Origin: Bacillus sp. NTK074B
GTDB lineage: Bacteria > Bacillota > Bacilli > Bacillales > Bacillaceae_B
Direction of reading: 5' to 3'
Assembly: GCF_017303375.1 (NCBI RefSeq)
Contig: NZ_JAFKOH010000001.1
Coordinates: 434,001 to 498,000, forward strand
DNA: 64,000 nt
Of the stretch, positions 51,246 through 59,271 are shown in pieces; positions within the stretch are counted from its first letter, which is position 1; every line of letters starts with the position of its first letter. A program made the translations under genes and the position numbers. The notes below the pieces were generated by a model. That model saw only the letters and a list, made by a program, of their open reading frames with translations, made no database searches and had not been told where the DNA came from.

Positions 51246-52067
51246 ATGAAGGTAGGTATCATCGGGACAGGAAACATGGGGAAAATAATGATTGAGGCTC
51301 TCATTGAATCCAATGCGATTTCTCCTTCGCATCTTCATATTACGAATCGTTCAATAAAAAAAGCTGAGGATATAAAGAAGAAGTTCACGAAAATCAATGT
51401 AGGCTTTTCCAATGGAGATGTGATTTCTACATCTGATCTAATCTTCATCTGTGTAAAACCACATGATGTGTATGATGTGATTCAGGAGAATAAGAAAAGA
51501 TTCACGAAGGAAAAATGCGTTGTATCCATCACCAGCCCGGTAAATGTGGGTCAATTAGAGTCATTATTAAGCTGTTCTTGCGCCCGATTCATTCCAAGCA
51601 TCACCAATCGCGCCTTGAGCGGTGTGTCCCTTTTAACATTTGGTGATCAATGTTCGGATAATTGGAGACGGGTTTTAACTAGCCTTGCCAGAAATATATC
51701 CACACCTGTAGAAATTAATGAAAATGTGACACGGGTGGCTTCTGACATCGTCAGCTGCGGTCCTGCTTTTTTCAGTTATGTTACTCAACAATTCATCAAT
51801 GCAGCCGTTGAAGTAACGGAAATAGATCAGGAAACCGCGACGGTCCTGGCATCCGAAATGCTGGTCGGCCTTGGAGACTTATTAAAGAAAAATATTTATA
51901 CGTTACCGACGCTTCAAGAGAAAGTTTGTGTAAAAGGAGGAGTGACGGGCATAGGGATTTCTGTGATGGAAAGAGAATTAGGAGATGTTTTTGAGAAGTT
52001 ATTCGAAGCTACACAAGAGAAATTCGTGGATGATATTGAAGGGACAAAATCACAATTCGGGCTCTAG
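51246..52067 (+). CDS. comER: ComER, pyrroline-5-carboxylate reductase-like protein
   Basis: A 273-residue NAD(P)-binding protein with the Rossmann motif GIIGTGNMGKIMIEALIE at the N-terminus and the P5CR dimerisation domain (VKGGVTGIGISVMEREL near the end). It is divergent from comEA, as in B. subtilis, with 78 bases between starts. Its reaction is not established. The ATG follows AAGGAGG. Confidence 0.93.
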   Translation: MKVGIIGTGNMGKIMIEALIESNAISPSHLHITNRSIKKAEDIKKKFTKINVGFSNGDVISTSDLIFICVKPHDVYDVIQENKKRFTKEKCVVSITSPVNVGQLESLLSCSCARFIPSITNRALSGVSLLTFGDQCSDNWRRVLTSLARNISTPVEINENVTRVASDIVSCGPAFFSYVTQQFINAAVEVTEIDQETATVLASEMLVGLGDLLKKNIYTLPTLQEKVCVKGGVTGIGISVMERELGDVFEKLFEATQEKFVDDIEGTKSQFGL

Positions 52068-52132
52068 GAAGAATCCTTACGTTACTATTTCGACACGAAT
52101 TGTTTTTTTCCTTCTTTTTTTTATTACACGAA

Positions 52133-52169
52133 TAAAAGCCGGACCGCCTTGTGGCAATCCGGCTTTTAT
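52133..52169. terminator. Bidirectional terminator between comER and yqeM
   Basis: AAAAGCCGGA and TCCGGCTTTT flank an inner stem; it sits between the convergent stops and its end touches the yqeM stop. Confidence 0.85.
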
Positions 52170-52915
52170 TATTTCTTTTTGCATGCAAAGAAGATTCTCT
52201 CACTCTGTTCGGTTGGAGATTCGCTGGAAAAGTCTGCTGTGATGCTGGCTACTTCAAATCCGCTTCCCACCAGCCATTCATTTAACATCAGAATGGGATA
52301 GGTTCGCTGTTTGTGGAGCTCTTCCACTCTCTCATACTGTCCGGTATCATCATCCTTCACAAAAAAGGTGAGTTCGTGTTCCACGCTATTGGGGACAACT
52401 CCCGGAAAGCAATCCCAGATATAGGAGACGTGTTCATCCGTTAAGGTGAAGGTTTGATTCGTGAATATTTGCGACATCTTAAAAATGGAATGTACATCAA
52501 AAAGGAATAATCCGCCCTGTTTCAAGTGAGCGTAGACGCTTTTAAACGTATGTTCTACGTCACTCTCGTCTTCCAAGTAATTCAATGAATCACAAAAAAT
52601 CGTAATAATATCATATTCACCAAGGGAATCGAGCTTTGACATATCCTGTTGGAACAGTTGAATTGGAAGCTTTTGGTCCGCTGCCTTTTCCTGGGCGACC
52701 ATCAACATATCACTGGATAAGTCGACCCCCGTCACATCGTACCCTTCACGAGCTAGTCTCAGAGACAATTCCCCTGTTCCGCAGGCGATATCAAGAATTC
52801 TTTTTCCTTGAACTGAACATTCTTTTGTCTGTTGATTGACATATTCCAACCAGCCGTCGTATGGGACGTCCTGCATGAGATAATCGTACACATAAGCAAA
52901 ACGTTCATAACTCAT
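52169..52915 (-). CDS. yqeM: Class I SAM-dependent methyltransferase YqeM
   Basis: A 248-residue methyltransferase with motif I ILDIACGTGELSLRLA (about 40-55) and the DLSSDMLMVAQEKA block. The substrate is unknown. The ATG directly follows the rsfS stop codon, so the two are coupled. Last gene of the yqeG-to-yqeM operon. Confidence 0.88.
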   Translation of the reverse strand: MSYERFAYVYDYLMQDVPYDGWLEYVNQQTKECSVQGKRILDIACGTGELSLRLAREGYDVTGVDLSSDMLMVAQEKAADQKLPIQLFQQDMSKLDSLGEYDIITIFCDSLNYLEDESDVEHTFKSVYAHLKQGGLFLFDVHSIFKMSQIFTNQTFTLTDEHVSYIWDCFPGVVPNSVEHELTFFVKDDDTGQYERVEELHKQRTYPILMLNEWLVGSGFEVASITADFSSESPTEQSERIFFACKKK

Positions 52916-53269
52916 TTAGAGGTTCTCACCTTGCCCGACTTCCACTAATGACGCGTCTCCCCATAGGCGTTCCAGGTTATAGTAACCTCTTTCTTCTTTA
53001 TGGAACACGTGAGCGACAACGTCACCCAAATCAACTAAAATCCAACGTGCCTGATCAAAGCCTTCTAATCGTTTGACCGTATAGCCTTTTTCTTCTGCTG
53101 CGTCTTTCAGTTCACGGGCAATTGCCTGTACCTGCTTGTCCGAGTTTCCGTGGCAGATCAGGAAATAGTCCGCAATCAACGAAACACCTTTCATATCCAA
53201 TACAACAATATCCTCAGCACGTTTGTCATCAGCGGCTTTATACGCTAATTCTACTAAATTCTGTTCCAT
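52916..53269 (-). CDS. rsfS: Ribosome silencing factor RsfS
   Basis: A 117-residue DUF143 protein that binds uL14 and blocks subunit joining when nutrients are short; it is also linked to 50S maturation. Typical sequence: DMKGVSLIADYFLICHGNSD and the C-terminal DLGDVVAHVFHKEERGYY. It lies four bases after yqeK. Confidence 0.95.
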   Translation of the reverse strand: MEQNLVELAYKAADDKRAEDIVVLDMKGVSLIADYFLICHGNSDKQVQAIARELKDAAEEKGYTVKRLEGFDQARWILVDLGDVVAHVFHKEERGYYNLERLWGDASLVEVGQGENL

Positions 53270-53273
53270 TCCT

Positions 53274-53840
53274 TCATCTCCTCTGATTTAAAGTTAATTC
53301 ATTGTAAAAGCGAAATGTATCAGGATAAATCGCTTGATTTTTTTTCATTAGAAACGTCATCGTATTCTGAAGAGCCTTTATGATGGCAGCATCCAATGAT
53401 TCTTTAGCTAGTTCCCTCACTTCTTCCACACCTGGGAACCCGCGATTCGGCTCGATATAATCGGCTAAATAAATCACCTTGTCAAGGATGGTCATCCCCT
53501 CTTTACCTGAAGTATGGAAACGGATGGCATCCAAGATTTCCAGGTCTTCTATCCCTACCTCACGTTCTACCAGGAGTGCCCCGACAGGTGCATGCCACAG
53601 CTCGCTATTATAAAGCAGCAGCTCCCCTGAAAGATTCTCTTCTTCAATAATCGCTTTCATTTCCTCTTTATCCCGAAACTTAGCATAGTCATGAAATATG
53701 GCAGCTGTTTCAGCTTTCTTTTCGTCCGCTCCATACCTTTGTGCAAGTTCGATGCTAGTTTCCATGACACCGCATGTGTGAATATAGCGGTGCTCGGTCA
53801 AATGTCCTTTTACGATTTCCAAGGCTTTTTCTTTATTCAT
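53274..53840 (-). CDS. yqeK: HD-domain hydrolase YqeK
   Basis: A 188-residue HD protein; relatives are symmetrical Ap4A hydrolases. Metal ligands: HTCGVMETSIELA (first His), FHDYAKFRD (HD), ELWHAPVGA, IRFHTSGKEGMT and YLADYIEP. Overlaps nadD by eight bases. It may clear dinucleotides made by tRNA synthetases under stress (inference from the family). Confidence 0.92.
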   Translation of the reverse strand: MNKEKALEIVKGHLTEHRYIHTCGVMETSIELAQRYGADEKKAETAAIFHDYAKFRDKEEMKAIIEEENLSGELLLYNSELWHAPVGALLVEREVGIEDLEILDAIRFHTSGKEGMTILDKVIYLADYIEPNRGFPGVEEVRELAKESLDAAIIKALQNTMTFLMKKNQAIYPDTFRFYNELTLNQRR

Positions 53841-54399
53841 ATAACCTCTCCTCCTTTATAAATCGATACACGTCATCTGGAACTAAATACCGAACCGAAT
53901 GACCCTTATTTACAGTGTCACGAATGTAAGAAGAAGAAAGATCGATGGCCGGGACTTCAATCAATTGCACATTAAAGGAAGTCTCATGGGTATACATAGG
54001 ACGATTCACCCCAATAAAATTCACCATATTCTGAAGTTCATCGATTTTATACCATTTTGGGAGATACTCAATCATATCCCCCCCAATGATAAATGAAAAT
54101 TCGGTGTTCTCTTCTCTTTCCATTAAGAGCTTGATGGTGTCATATGTGTAGGATGCACCCTGTCGTTCGAGTTCGATCATTTCAATGGAAAAACGCGGAT
54201 GATCCTTTATCGCTGCCTCCAGCATCATTAGCCGCTGATTTGCCGATACAGAATCATCCACCTGTTTATGTGGGGGCACATGGTTCGGAAGAAAGCGTAT
54301 TTCATCCAAATCCGCCTTCTCAAGAACCTGTTCCGCAATGACCAGGTGACCCATATGCGGAGGGTTGAATGTGCCTCCCAGTAGTCCAACCTTCTTCAT
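53833..54399 (-). CDS. nadD: Nicotinate-nucleotide adenylyltransferase
   Basis: Forms nicotinic acid adenine dinucleotide in NAD synthesis. Nucleotidyltransferase motif GGTFNPPHMGHL (HxGH at the end) near residues 8-19 and the C-terminal DLSSSYIRD, equivalent to ISSTxxR. It is 188 residues long. Part of the yhbY-nadD-yqeK-rsfS unit found across Firmicutes. Confidence 0.96.
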   Translation of the reverse strand: MKKVGLLGGTFNPPHMGHLVIAEQVLEKADLDEIRFLPNHVPPHKQVDDSVSANQRLMMLEAAIKDHPRFSIEMIELERQGASYTYDTIKLLMEREENTEFSFIIGGDMIEYLPKWYKIDELQNMVNFIGVNRPMYTHETSFNVQLIEVPAIDLSSSYIRDTVNKGHSVRYLVPDDVYRFIKEERLYE

Positions 54400-54413
54400 G
54401 ATTGTATCAATCC

Positions 54414-54707
54414 TTATCTTGGCAGGATTAATTGCTTGTTTTCTTTTGATTCTTTATAAAGAATGATGGTGTTCCCGATGACCTGGACAATTTCAGCCCG
54501 TACACCCTTTGATAGTTGTTCTGCCACCTCAGTCTTATCCATATCACAATTTTGAAGGATGCTGATTTTCATCAGTTCCCTTACTTCGATTGCTTCGCTT
54601 ATTGTCTTGATCATATTATCATTGACTCCGCCTTTTCCTACTTGAAAAACCGGATTTAAGTGATGTGCTTCTGAACGTAAAAACCTTTTTTGTTTACCTG
54701 TTAACAT
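54414..54707 (-). CDS. yhbY: YhbY/CRM-domain RNA-binding protein (YqeI)
   Basis: A 97-residue CRM-domain protein that associates with pre-50S particles. Typical start LTGKQKRFLRSEAHHLNPVF, the GKGGVNDNMI loop (a GxxG equivalent) and QVIGNTIILYKES near the end. It overlaps the end of aroE by 14 bases. Confidence 0.94.
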   Translation of the reverse strand: MLTGKQKRFLRSEAHHLNPVFQVGKGGVNDNMIKTISEAIEVRELMKISILQNCDMDKTEVAEQLSKGVRAEIVQVIGNTIILYKESKENKQLILPR

Positions 54708-55539
54708 GTTGACCTCCTAGTTGTTGTAAAACGATGTTTTTCATTATGGAATAGGCAGGGAAGATCCCTGTCCACTTCTCAAATGAGAGCGCCCCCTGAA
54801 ACACAAACATATCTAGTCCGTTTTGGGTGATGGCTCCTTTTTGTTTAGCCTGCTTTAAAAGTGCTGTTTCTAATGGATTATAAATAATATCGCTGACGAT
54901 GCTTCCCTGCTTTAACTTGACGATTTTCAAAGGAATCTGATCGATATGAGGAAGCATACCGATAGACGTCGTCTGGATGATGACATCATATTCCTCCAGT
55001 ACGTTCTCAGCTTCGTCCAAAGGAAGAAATACGGATTTCAGTGCGAAAGGACACGTTTCCATCATCTTCTCCGCTCTATCGGGCGTCCGGTTAGTTACAT
55101 CTATTCTACCCGCTCCCGATGAGGCAAGGGTGTAGTAGATGGCCTTGGCAGCACCGCCTGCTCCAATGATAAGGATCGATTTGTTTTCAAGTTGATCCCC
55201 GGCTAACTGCTTCAACCCCTCAACAAAACCAAGACCGTCCGTATTATAGCCGATCAGCTTTCCATCTTCATTGACGATCGTATTCACAGCACCAATAGCC
55301 TCCGCCAGAGGATCAATTTCATCCAATAGGGGCATGACCTTTTCCTTATGGGGAACCGTTACATTCACACCTTTGATGCCTAATGCTTTAATCCCGAGGA
55401 TCGCTTCGGGGAGCTGTTCCTTCTTCACGTGAAACTTCACATATTCTGCATCAATACCATTTTCTTTAAATGCGCTGTTATGCATCAAGGGAGACATGGA
55501 ATGAGCAATCGGGTCCCCCATTACACCATATAGAGCCAC
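54694..55539 (-). CDS. aroE: Shikimate dehydrogenase
   Basis: Reduces 3-dehydroshikimate with NADPH in the shikimate pathway. A 281-residue AroE: substrate site GDPIAHSMSPLMHNSAF, catalytic Lys in NVTVPHKEKVMP, and the NADP loop GAGGAAKAI. It lies ten bases after yqeH. Confidence 0.96.
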   Translation of the reverse strand: MALYGVMGDPIAHSMSPLMHNSAFKENGIDAEYVKFHVKKEQLPEAILGIKALGIKGVNVTVPHKEKVMPLLDEIDPLAEAIGAVNTIVNEDGKLIGYNTDGLGFVEGLKQLAGDQLENKSILIIGAGGAAKAIYYTLASSGAGRIDVTNRTPDRAEKMMETCPFALKSVFLPLDEAENVLEEYDVIIQTTSIGMLPHIDQIPLKIVKLKQGSIVSDIIYNPLETALLKQAKQKGAITQNGLDMFVFQGALSFEKWTGIFPAYSIMKNIVLQQLGGQHVNR

Positions 55540-55549
55540 AGAACCCCTC

Positions 55550-56650
55550 CTAGATCAATGATTTTCTCAAAAAGACGCTGACGCCTTTCGGAACATGAGC
55601 CGCAATGGTCGCACCTGCATCATTCACGGTGATCCACCCGAGCCCTGAGAAAACGATATCCGTTTTCGCTTCTTTGATCTTGAATTCATGCCTCACAAGC
55701 TCCGGGAACGAATCCATGTCATCTTTTCTTGGCGGCTGCAATAACTCACCCGCATGATTTTTATAAAGCTCCTCTGCTTTTTCAACCTTCGTACGATGGA
55801 TTGTCAACTCATTAGAGAAGTAGCAGGTAAAGGGCTGACGTTCCCCCGCCATGAAATCAAATCGTGCCAACCCGCCGAAGAATAACGTTTGCTCAGGATT
55901 CAATTGAAACGTCCTCGGCTTAATTTCTTTTTTCGGCGTGATGATTTTTAAATCCTGTTTATCTACAAAGTGTGCCATCTGATGATGATTGATGATCCCG
56001 GGGGTATCAATCAGTGATTCCTCATCATCCAATGGTATCTGAATCATATCAAGAGTCGTTCCCGGGAAGTGAGAAGTCGTGATGACATCCTGCTCTCCCG
56101 AAACATGCTTTATGATTCGGTTAATGAACGTGGATTTCCCTACATTCGTACATCCTACTACATAAACGTCTTTTCCTTCTCGATATTCTTCTATCGCTTC
56201 GATTGCTTCGGCTATCCCCTGACCTTTGGCAGCGCTCACCAGTTGAACATCAATTGGTTTTAATCCAAGTTGGCTCGCTTCATGCTTCATCCAGTGAATA
56301 AGCTTGGAGTGCTTGACGGACTTCGGCAGAAGGTCTACCTTGTTTCCAATCAGAAGAATCGGGTTGGAGCCCACGAACCGGTGCAGTCCCGGAAGCCAGC
56401 TTCCATTAAAGTCAAATATATCTACAACCTTGACAATCAAGCCTTCAGAGTCACCAATTTGGTTTAATATTTTCAGGAAGTCATCATCGGTCAATGGAAC
56501 ATCCTGGACTTCATTATAATGCTTTAATCTAAAACAGCGTTGACAGATGATCTCTTCCTTTTGAAGAGCCGAAGGAGGGGCATATCCCATCTCATCTTTA
56601 TTTTCCGTCTGGATTTCAACGCCACAACCTATACATACAACTTCACTCAC
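55550..56650 (-). CDS. yqeH: Ribosome biogenesis GTPase YqeH
   Basis: Circularly permuted GTPase needed for 30S assembly. The N-terminal zinc finger is CIGCGVEIQ with CQRCFRLKHY. The G motifs then come in permuted order: NKVDLLP (G4), VGCTNVGKSTFIN (G1), then DTPGII (G3). A C-terminal RNA-binding domain follows. It is 366 residues long. Overlaps yqeG by four bases. Confidence 0.96.
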   Translation of the reverse strand: MSEVVCIGCGVEIQTENKDEMGYAPPSALQKEEIICQRCFRLKHYNEVQDVPLTDDDFLKILNQIGDSEGLIVKVVDIFDFNGSWLPGLHRFVGSNPILLIGNKVDLLPKSVKHSKLIHWMKHEASQLGLKPIDVQLVSAAKGQGIAEAIEAIEEYREGKDVYVVGCTNVGKSTFINRIIKHVSGEQDVITTSHFPGTTLDMIQIPLDDEESLIDTPGIINHHQMAHFVDKQDLKIITPKKEIKPRTFQLNPEQTLFFGGLARFDFMAGERQPFTCYFSNELTIHRTKVEKAEELYKNHAGELLQPPRKDDMDSFPELVRHEFKIKEAKTDIVFSGLGWITVNDAGATIAAHVPKGVSVFLRKSLI

Positions 56651-57168
56651 TTTTTATCCTCCCACTCAAGCATGCCTTTACGCTTGAAAAACTTCATGAT
56701 CCTGCGTTCTACTTGACGATTGAATTTCGTAAAGAAACCATCCGATTGTGCTACAGGGACAACCAATATCGTATGAAAGCCGCTCCGGTTCCCACCCAGT
56801 ACGTCCGTTAAAAGCTGGTCCCCGATGACGACCGTCTCTTCCTTCTTTACACCCATTTCCTTGATTGCCTTCTTGAATGCACGTCCCATGGGCTTACGTG
56901 CCTGAAATATAAATGGAACTCCTAAAGGCTCGGCAAATGCTCCGACACGGCTCTTGTTATTGTTAGATACAATTGTCACAAGAATCCCCTGCTCCTGCAT
57001 CACTTTGAACCACTGAATTAATTTCGGGGTGGCGTTGGGCCTGTCCCATTCCACTAATGTATTATCCAAGTCGGTGATAATTGCCTTGATTCCCTTTTCT
57101 TTTAAATGGTCCGGGCTGATACTGAAGATATCCTGAACCTGCTCATTTGGTAAAAACTGTTTGATCAC
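56647..57168 (-). CDS. yqeG: HAD phosphatase YqeG
   Basis: A 173-residue HAD superfamily (IIIA) phosphatase. Motif I is TDLDNTLVEWD, motif II TIVSNNN, and motif III/IV KKEETVVIGDQLLTDVLGG. Relatives dephosphorylate phosphatidylglycerophosphate in plants and cyanobacteria, but the substrate here is open. First gene of the eight-gene yqeG-to-yqeM run; the ATG at 57168 follows GAGGTGTAGCGAGTG-like sequence. Confidence 0.92.
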   Translation of the reverse strand: MIKQFLPNEQVQDIFSISPDHLKEKGIKAIITDLDNTLVEWDRPNATPKLIQWFKVMQEQGILVTIVSNNNKSRVGAFAEPLGVPFIFQARKPMGRAFKKAIKEMGVKKEETVVIGDQLLTDVLGGNRSGFHTILVVPVAQSDGFFTKFNRQVERRIMKFFKRKGMLEWEDKK

Positions 57169-57406
57169 TCGCTACACCTCAAATTTCGTTTACAATTATA
57201 TAAATAACTGCTCTCACTATTTTCTTTAATCGAACATACTCTTTATAAAAAAATTGATTTCTTCCTTATACCTTTAACCTATAACAGATTAATGATAACC
57301 AATTTTACATACAGATTCAAAATAAATCATATATATTCCTGGAAATCCAAACATATTCGTAAAACAAATAAATATTTTTCGACAAATTTCCAGTTCCGTT
57401 TAGGAT

Positions 57407-57505
57407 TGTGGATAACCTTATTCACATTATACAGAACACAAACATCGGTTATTTACCAGTTATATACAAGATAGTCACAACTTATCCACCGTGAGCTGTG
57501 GATAA
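57407..57505. promoter_or_regulatory. DnaA-box cluster upstream of sda
   Basis: Boxes of the type TTATNCACA: 57407-57415 (TGTGGATAA, minus), 57418-57426 (TTATTCACA, plus), 57482-57490 (TTATCCACC, one mismatch) and 57497-57505 (TGTGGATAA, minus). A weaker TTATATACA is at 57460-57468. In B. subtilis DnaA controls sda through such boxes, linking replication status to sporulation. Confidence 0.8.
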
Positions 57506-57513
57506 CGGAACGC

Positions 57514-57542
57514 TTGTTCTAAAAAAATAAATTTGGTAAAGT
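57514..57542 (+). promoter_or_regulatory. Candidate sigma-A promoter of sda
   Basis: TTGTTC, 17-base spacer, TAAAGT. The nearest DnaA box ends eight bases before the -35. Confidence 0.5.
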
Positions 57543-57617
57543 TTAATTACTACTTGAAAACGTACTTACATTCATTTTTGAAATACAAAAAGATGATGAT
57601 TATTGGAGGTGGCATTA

Positions 57618-57758
57618 ATGAGGAAGTTATCGGACGAACTGTTGATTGATTCTTATTTCAAAGCAATCGAGCTGAAGCTCAATACAGAATTCATTCGCCT
57701 CATCGAAATGGAAATTCACCGTCGATCCCTTACGAATAAAATAAAAGCTACTTCGTAG
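57618..57758 (+). CDS. sda: Sporulation histidine kinase inhibitor Sda
   Basis: A 46-residue helical-hairpin protein that binds KinA/KinB and blocks entry into sporulation when replication is disturbed. It begins [20 protein letters not shown], which closely resembles the B. subtilis protein, and ends in a Ser/Arg-rich tail. GGAGGTGGCATTA precedes the ATG. DnaA boxes upstream and a terminator downstream complete the unit. Confidence 0.95.
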   Translation: MRKLSDELLIDSYFKAIELKLNTEFIRLIEMEIHRRSLTNKIKATS

Positions 57759-57775
57759 AATAGTAACATTAAATG

Positions 57776-57809
57776 GGACGGATTTGATTAGAATCCGTCC
57801 TCTTTTTTT
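57776..57809 (+). terminator. Terminator after sda
   Basis: GGACGGATT pairs with AATCCGTCC around TGATTAG, followed by TCTTTTTTT. Confidence 0.9.
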
Positions 57810-58024
57810 ATTCAATGTATTCCCCGATATTTCATCTGCTGTCATCTTTTAAGGAACCTACTGACGGAAAGTTCCTGAACAATCCTGCATAATTTCAAAA
57901 AACGATTAACTTTAGCAGTTTCATAAGTATATAATAAAATTTTATTATATACTATATTAATAAGAATCTTTTTTCACTGTGTGCGGTTACAATCATTAGT
58001 TCAAGCATCTTCAGCCATAATTCA

Positions 58025-58040
58025 TGTTCAACAGTGAACA
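58025..58040. promoter_or_regulatory. Palindrome upstream of pssA (possible operator)
   Basis: TGTTCA and TGAACA separated by ACAG, 27 bases before the pssA start. It could be a repressor site; no regulator is known to me for this sequence. Confidence 0.3.
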
Positions 58041-58067
58041 AACTTTATTAAAAGGAGTGAGTGCTGA

Positions 58068-58607
58068 TTGTTTCTCTCTGGCGTCCTCGATCAAACGTTC
58101 AAGAAGATTAAAGCACAAACAGCCAACCTGATTACCCTGACCAATTTATCATTAGGTGGCTTTGCCATTATTTCCATTCTTCATAACCAATTACATTTAA
58201 GCTTGATTCTCATTTTCATCGCCGCTTTAACAGACAGATTTGATGGGATGGTAGCGAGGAAATTAAACATCGAGTCCGAACTAGGAAAGCAGCTGGATTC
58301 AATGAGTGACATCATTTCTTTTGGGGCTGCCCCGGCCATACTCCTGTATGCGGCCGTTCTCAACGAGTTTGATGTGCCGGGCATGTTTTTTATGATTTTC
58401 TATTTAGCTTGTGGAGCTTATCGATTGGCACGCTTCAACATTTCAGAGAATGACGGCTACTTTACAGGATTGCCCATTACTGCAGCAGGCTGTTTATTGA
58501 CCATGTCCTATTTCGCCATTCCGTTTGTGCCGAGCGTACTCCTCGTATGTATAGTCGTCGCCCTGTCCATATTAATGATCAGTCCATTTACTTTGAAGAA
58601 GATGTAA
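58068..58607 (+). CDS. pssA: CDP-diacylglycerol-serine O-phosphatidyltransferase
   Basis: Makes phosphatidylserine, the precursor of phosphatidylethanolamine. A 179-residue membrane enzyme with about five transmembrane segments. The CDP-alcohol phosphotransferase motif runs from DRFDGMVARKL (about residue 56) to the two later Asp of QLDSMSD. The start is TTG at 58068, ten bases from AAGGAG. Unlike B. subtilis, psd does not follow it here; the gene is alone between sda and the repeat array. Confidence 0.92.
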   Translation: MFLSGVLDQTFKKIKAQTANLITLTNLSLGGFAIISILHNQLHLSLILIFIAALTDRFDGMVARKLNIESELGKQLDSMSDIISFGAAPAILLYAAVLNEFDVPGMFFMIFYLACGAYRLARFNISENDGYFTGLPITAAGCLLTMSYFAIPFVPSVLLVCIVVALSILMISPFTLKKM

Positions 58608-58613
58608 TAAACA

Positions 58614-58640
58614 AAAGAACCCGGCTTGGGTTCTTTTTAT
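58614..58640 (+). terminator. Terminator after pssA
   Basis: AAAGAACC pairs with GGGTTCTTT around CGGCTT, followed by TTATTTTT. The repeat array begins right after it. Confidence 0.8.
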
Positions 58641-58644
58641 TTTT

Positions 58645-58930
58645 GCTTGTCGCCTCTGGGCAAAGCCCCTCCGCTTTTCTTCTTGTCCAGCTCCGGGGCT
58701 TAGAGGCTCGAGGTCATAAGTCAAACCTGACATAAAGGCAAAGGGCCCCTTTTTGTCAGGTTCGTCTTATGCTTGTCGCCTCTGGGCAAAGCCCCTCCGC
58801 TTTTCTCTTGTCCAGCTCCGGCGGCTTGGCCCTCGAGGTCATAAGCTAAATCGACCAAAAAGGCAAAGAACGCCTTTCCGGTCGATTCATCTTATGCTTG
58901 TCGGGCCAGAACGAGCCGCCTCCGCTTTTC
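58645..58930 (-). repeat. Structured interspersed repeat array, two full units plus a truncated unit
   Basis: Read on the minus strand: unit B2 (58805-58929), unit B1 (58681-58804), then a truncated left end (58645-58678) that stops after CGACAAGC. Stems in B1: GGGGCTT/AAGCCCC, AGAGGC/GCCTCT, CATAAG/CTTATG, ACCTGACA/TGTCAGGT. Stems in B2: GGCGGCT/AGCCGCC, TGGCCC/GGGCCA, CATAAG/CTTATG, AATCGACC/GGTCGATT. It is the same family as 14781-14946. The left end lies three bases after the yjcZ-like stop codon, same orientation. Confidence 0.88.
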
Positions 58931-58932
58931 GT

Positions 58933-59076
58933 TTAGCAATTGGTGTAGTACCACCAGCCACCGAATAGGAAAAGCAGGATGAGTAATACGACGACGAGGG
59001 CGAAGTAGAATCCTCCTCCGCCGTAGCCGTAGCAACCTGGATAGACTGGGCCGTAACAAGGATATCCGTAAGGCAT
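58933..59076 (-). CDS. YjcZ family sporulation peptide
   Basis: A 47-residue peptide: Tyr/Pro/Gly/Cys-rich N-terminus (MPYGYPCYGPVYPGCYGYGG), then a transmembrane segment FYFALVVVLLILLFLFGGWW and a short tail. This is the typical design of YjcZ/YczN-type sporulation peptides found in many Bacillus coats or membranes. GAGGAGGTATGGTC gives a strong ribosome-binding site. It lies next to sigK and is divergent from it. Several paralogues usually exist, so no single gene name is given. Confidence 0.85.
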   Translation of the reverse strand: MPYGYPCYGPVYPGCYGYGGGGFYFALVVVLLILLFLFGGWWYYTNC

Positions 59077-59271
59077 GACCATACCTCCTCACTCACTTTT
59101 ACTATCAGTATATGTATATAGTGAAAGAGCGTATAGGCCATTCTCACTTTCATTACGGAATTAGCGTTGGAAAATATGCTCATTTCCCGATTACTTTGCC
59201 TGGACATGCAAGGACATCCTCTCCTTATCATATGAATGAATATAGTCTTAAGTCCTTATGGAGGTGGAAAT

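Larger units (their letters stand above)
57169..57617. other. 449-bp region between yqeG and sda with DnaA boxes
   Basis: AT-rich divergent promoter region. It contains the DnaA-box cluster (57407-57505) and the candidate sda promoter (57514-57542). No further gene was seen. Confidence 0.7.
57759..58067 (+). other. 309-bp gap between sda and pssA
   Basis: Contains the sda terminator, a candidate promoter (TTAACT, 18 bases, TATAAT at 57906-57935) and a perfect inverted repeat TGTTCA-ACAG-TGAACA at 58025-58040. No gene seen. Confidence 0.5.

Noticed and set aside
57407-57505. DnaA-box cluster as a replication origin
   Set aside because: No dnaA, dnaN or rpmH neighbours and no long AT-rich unwinding element; the place before sda explains it.
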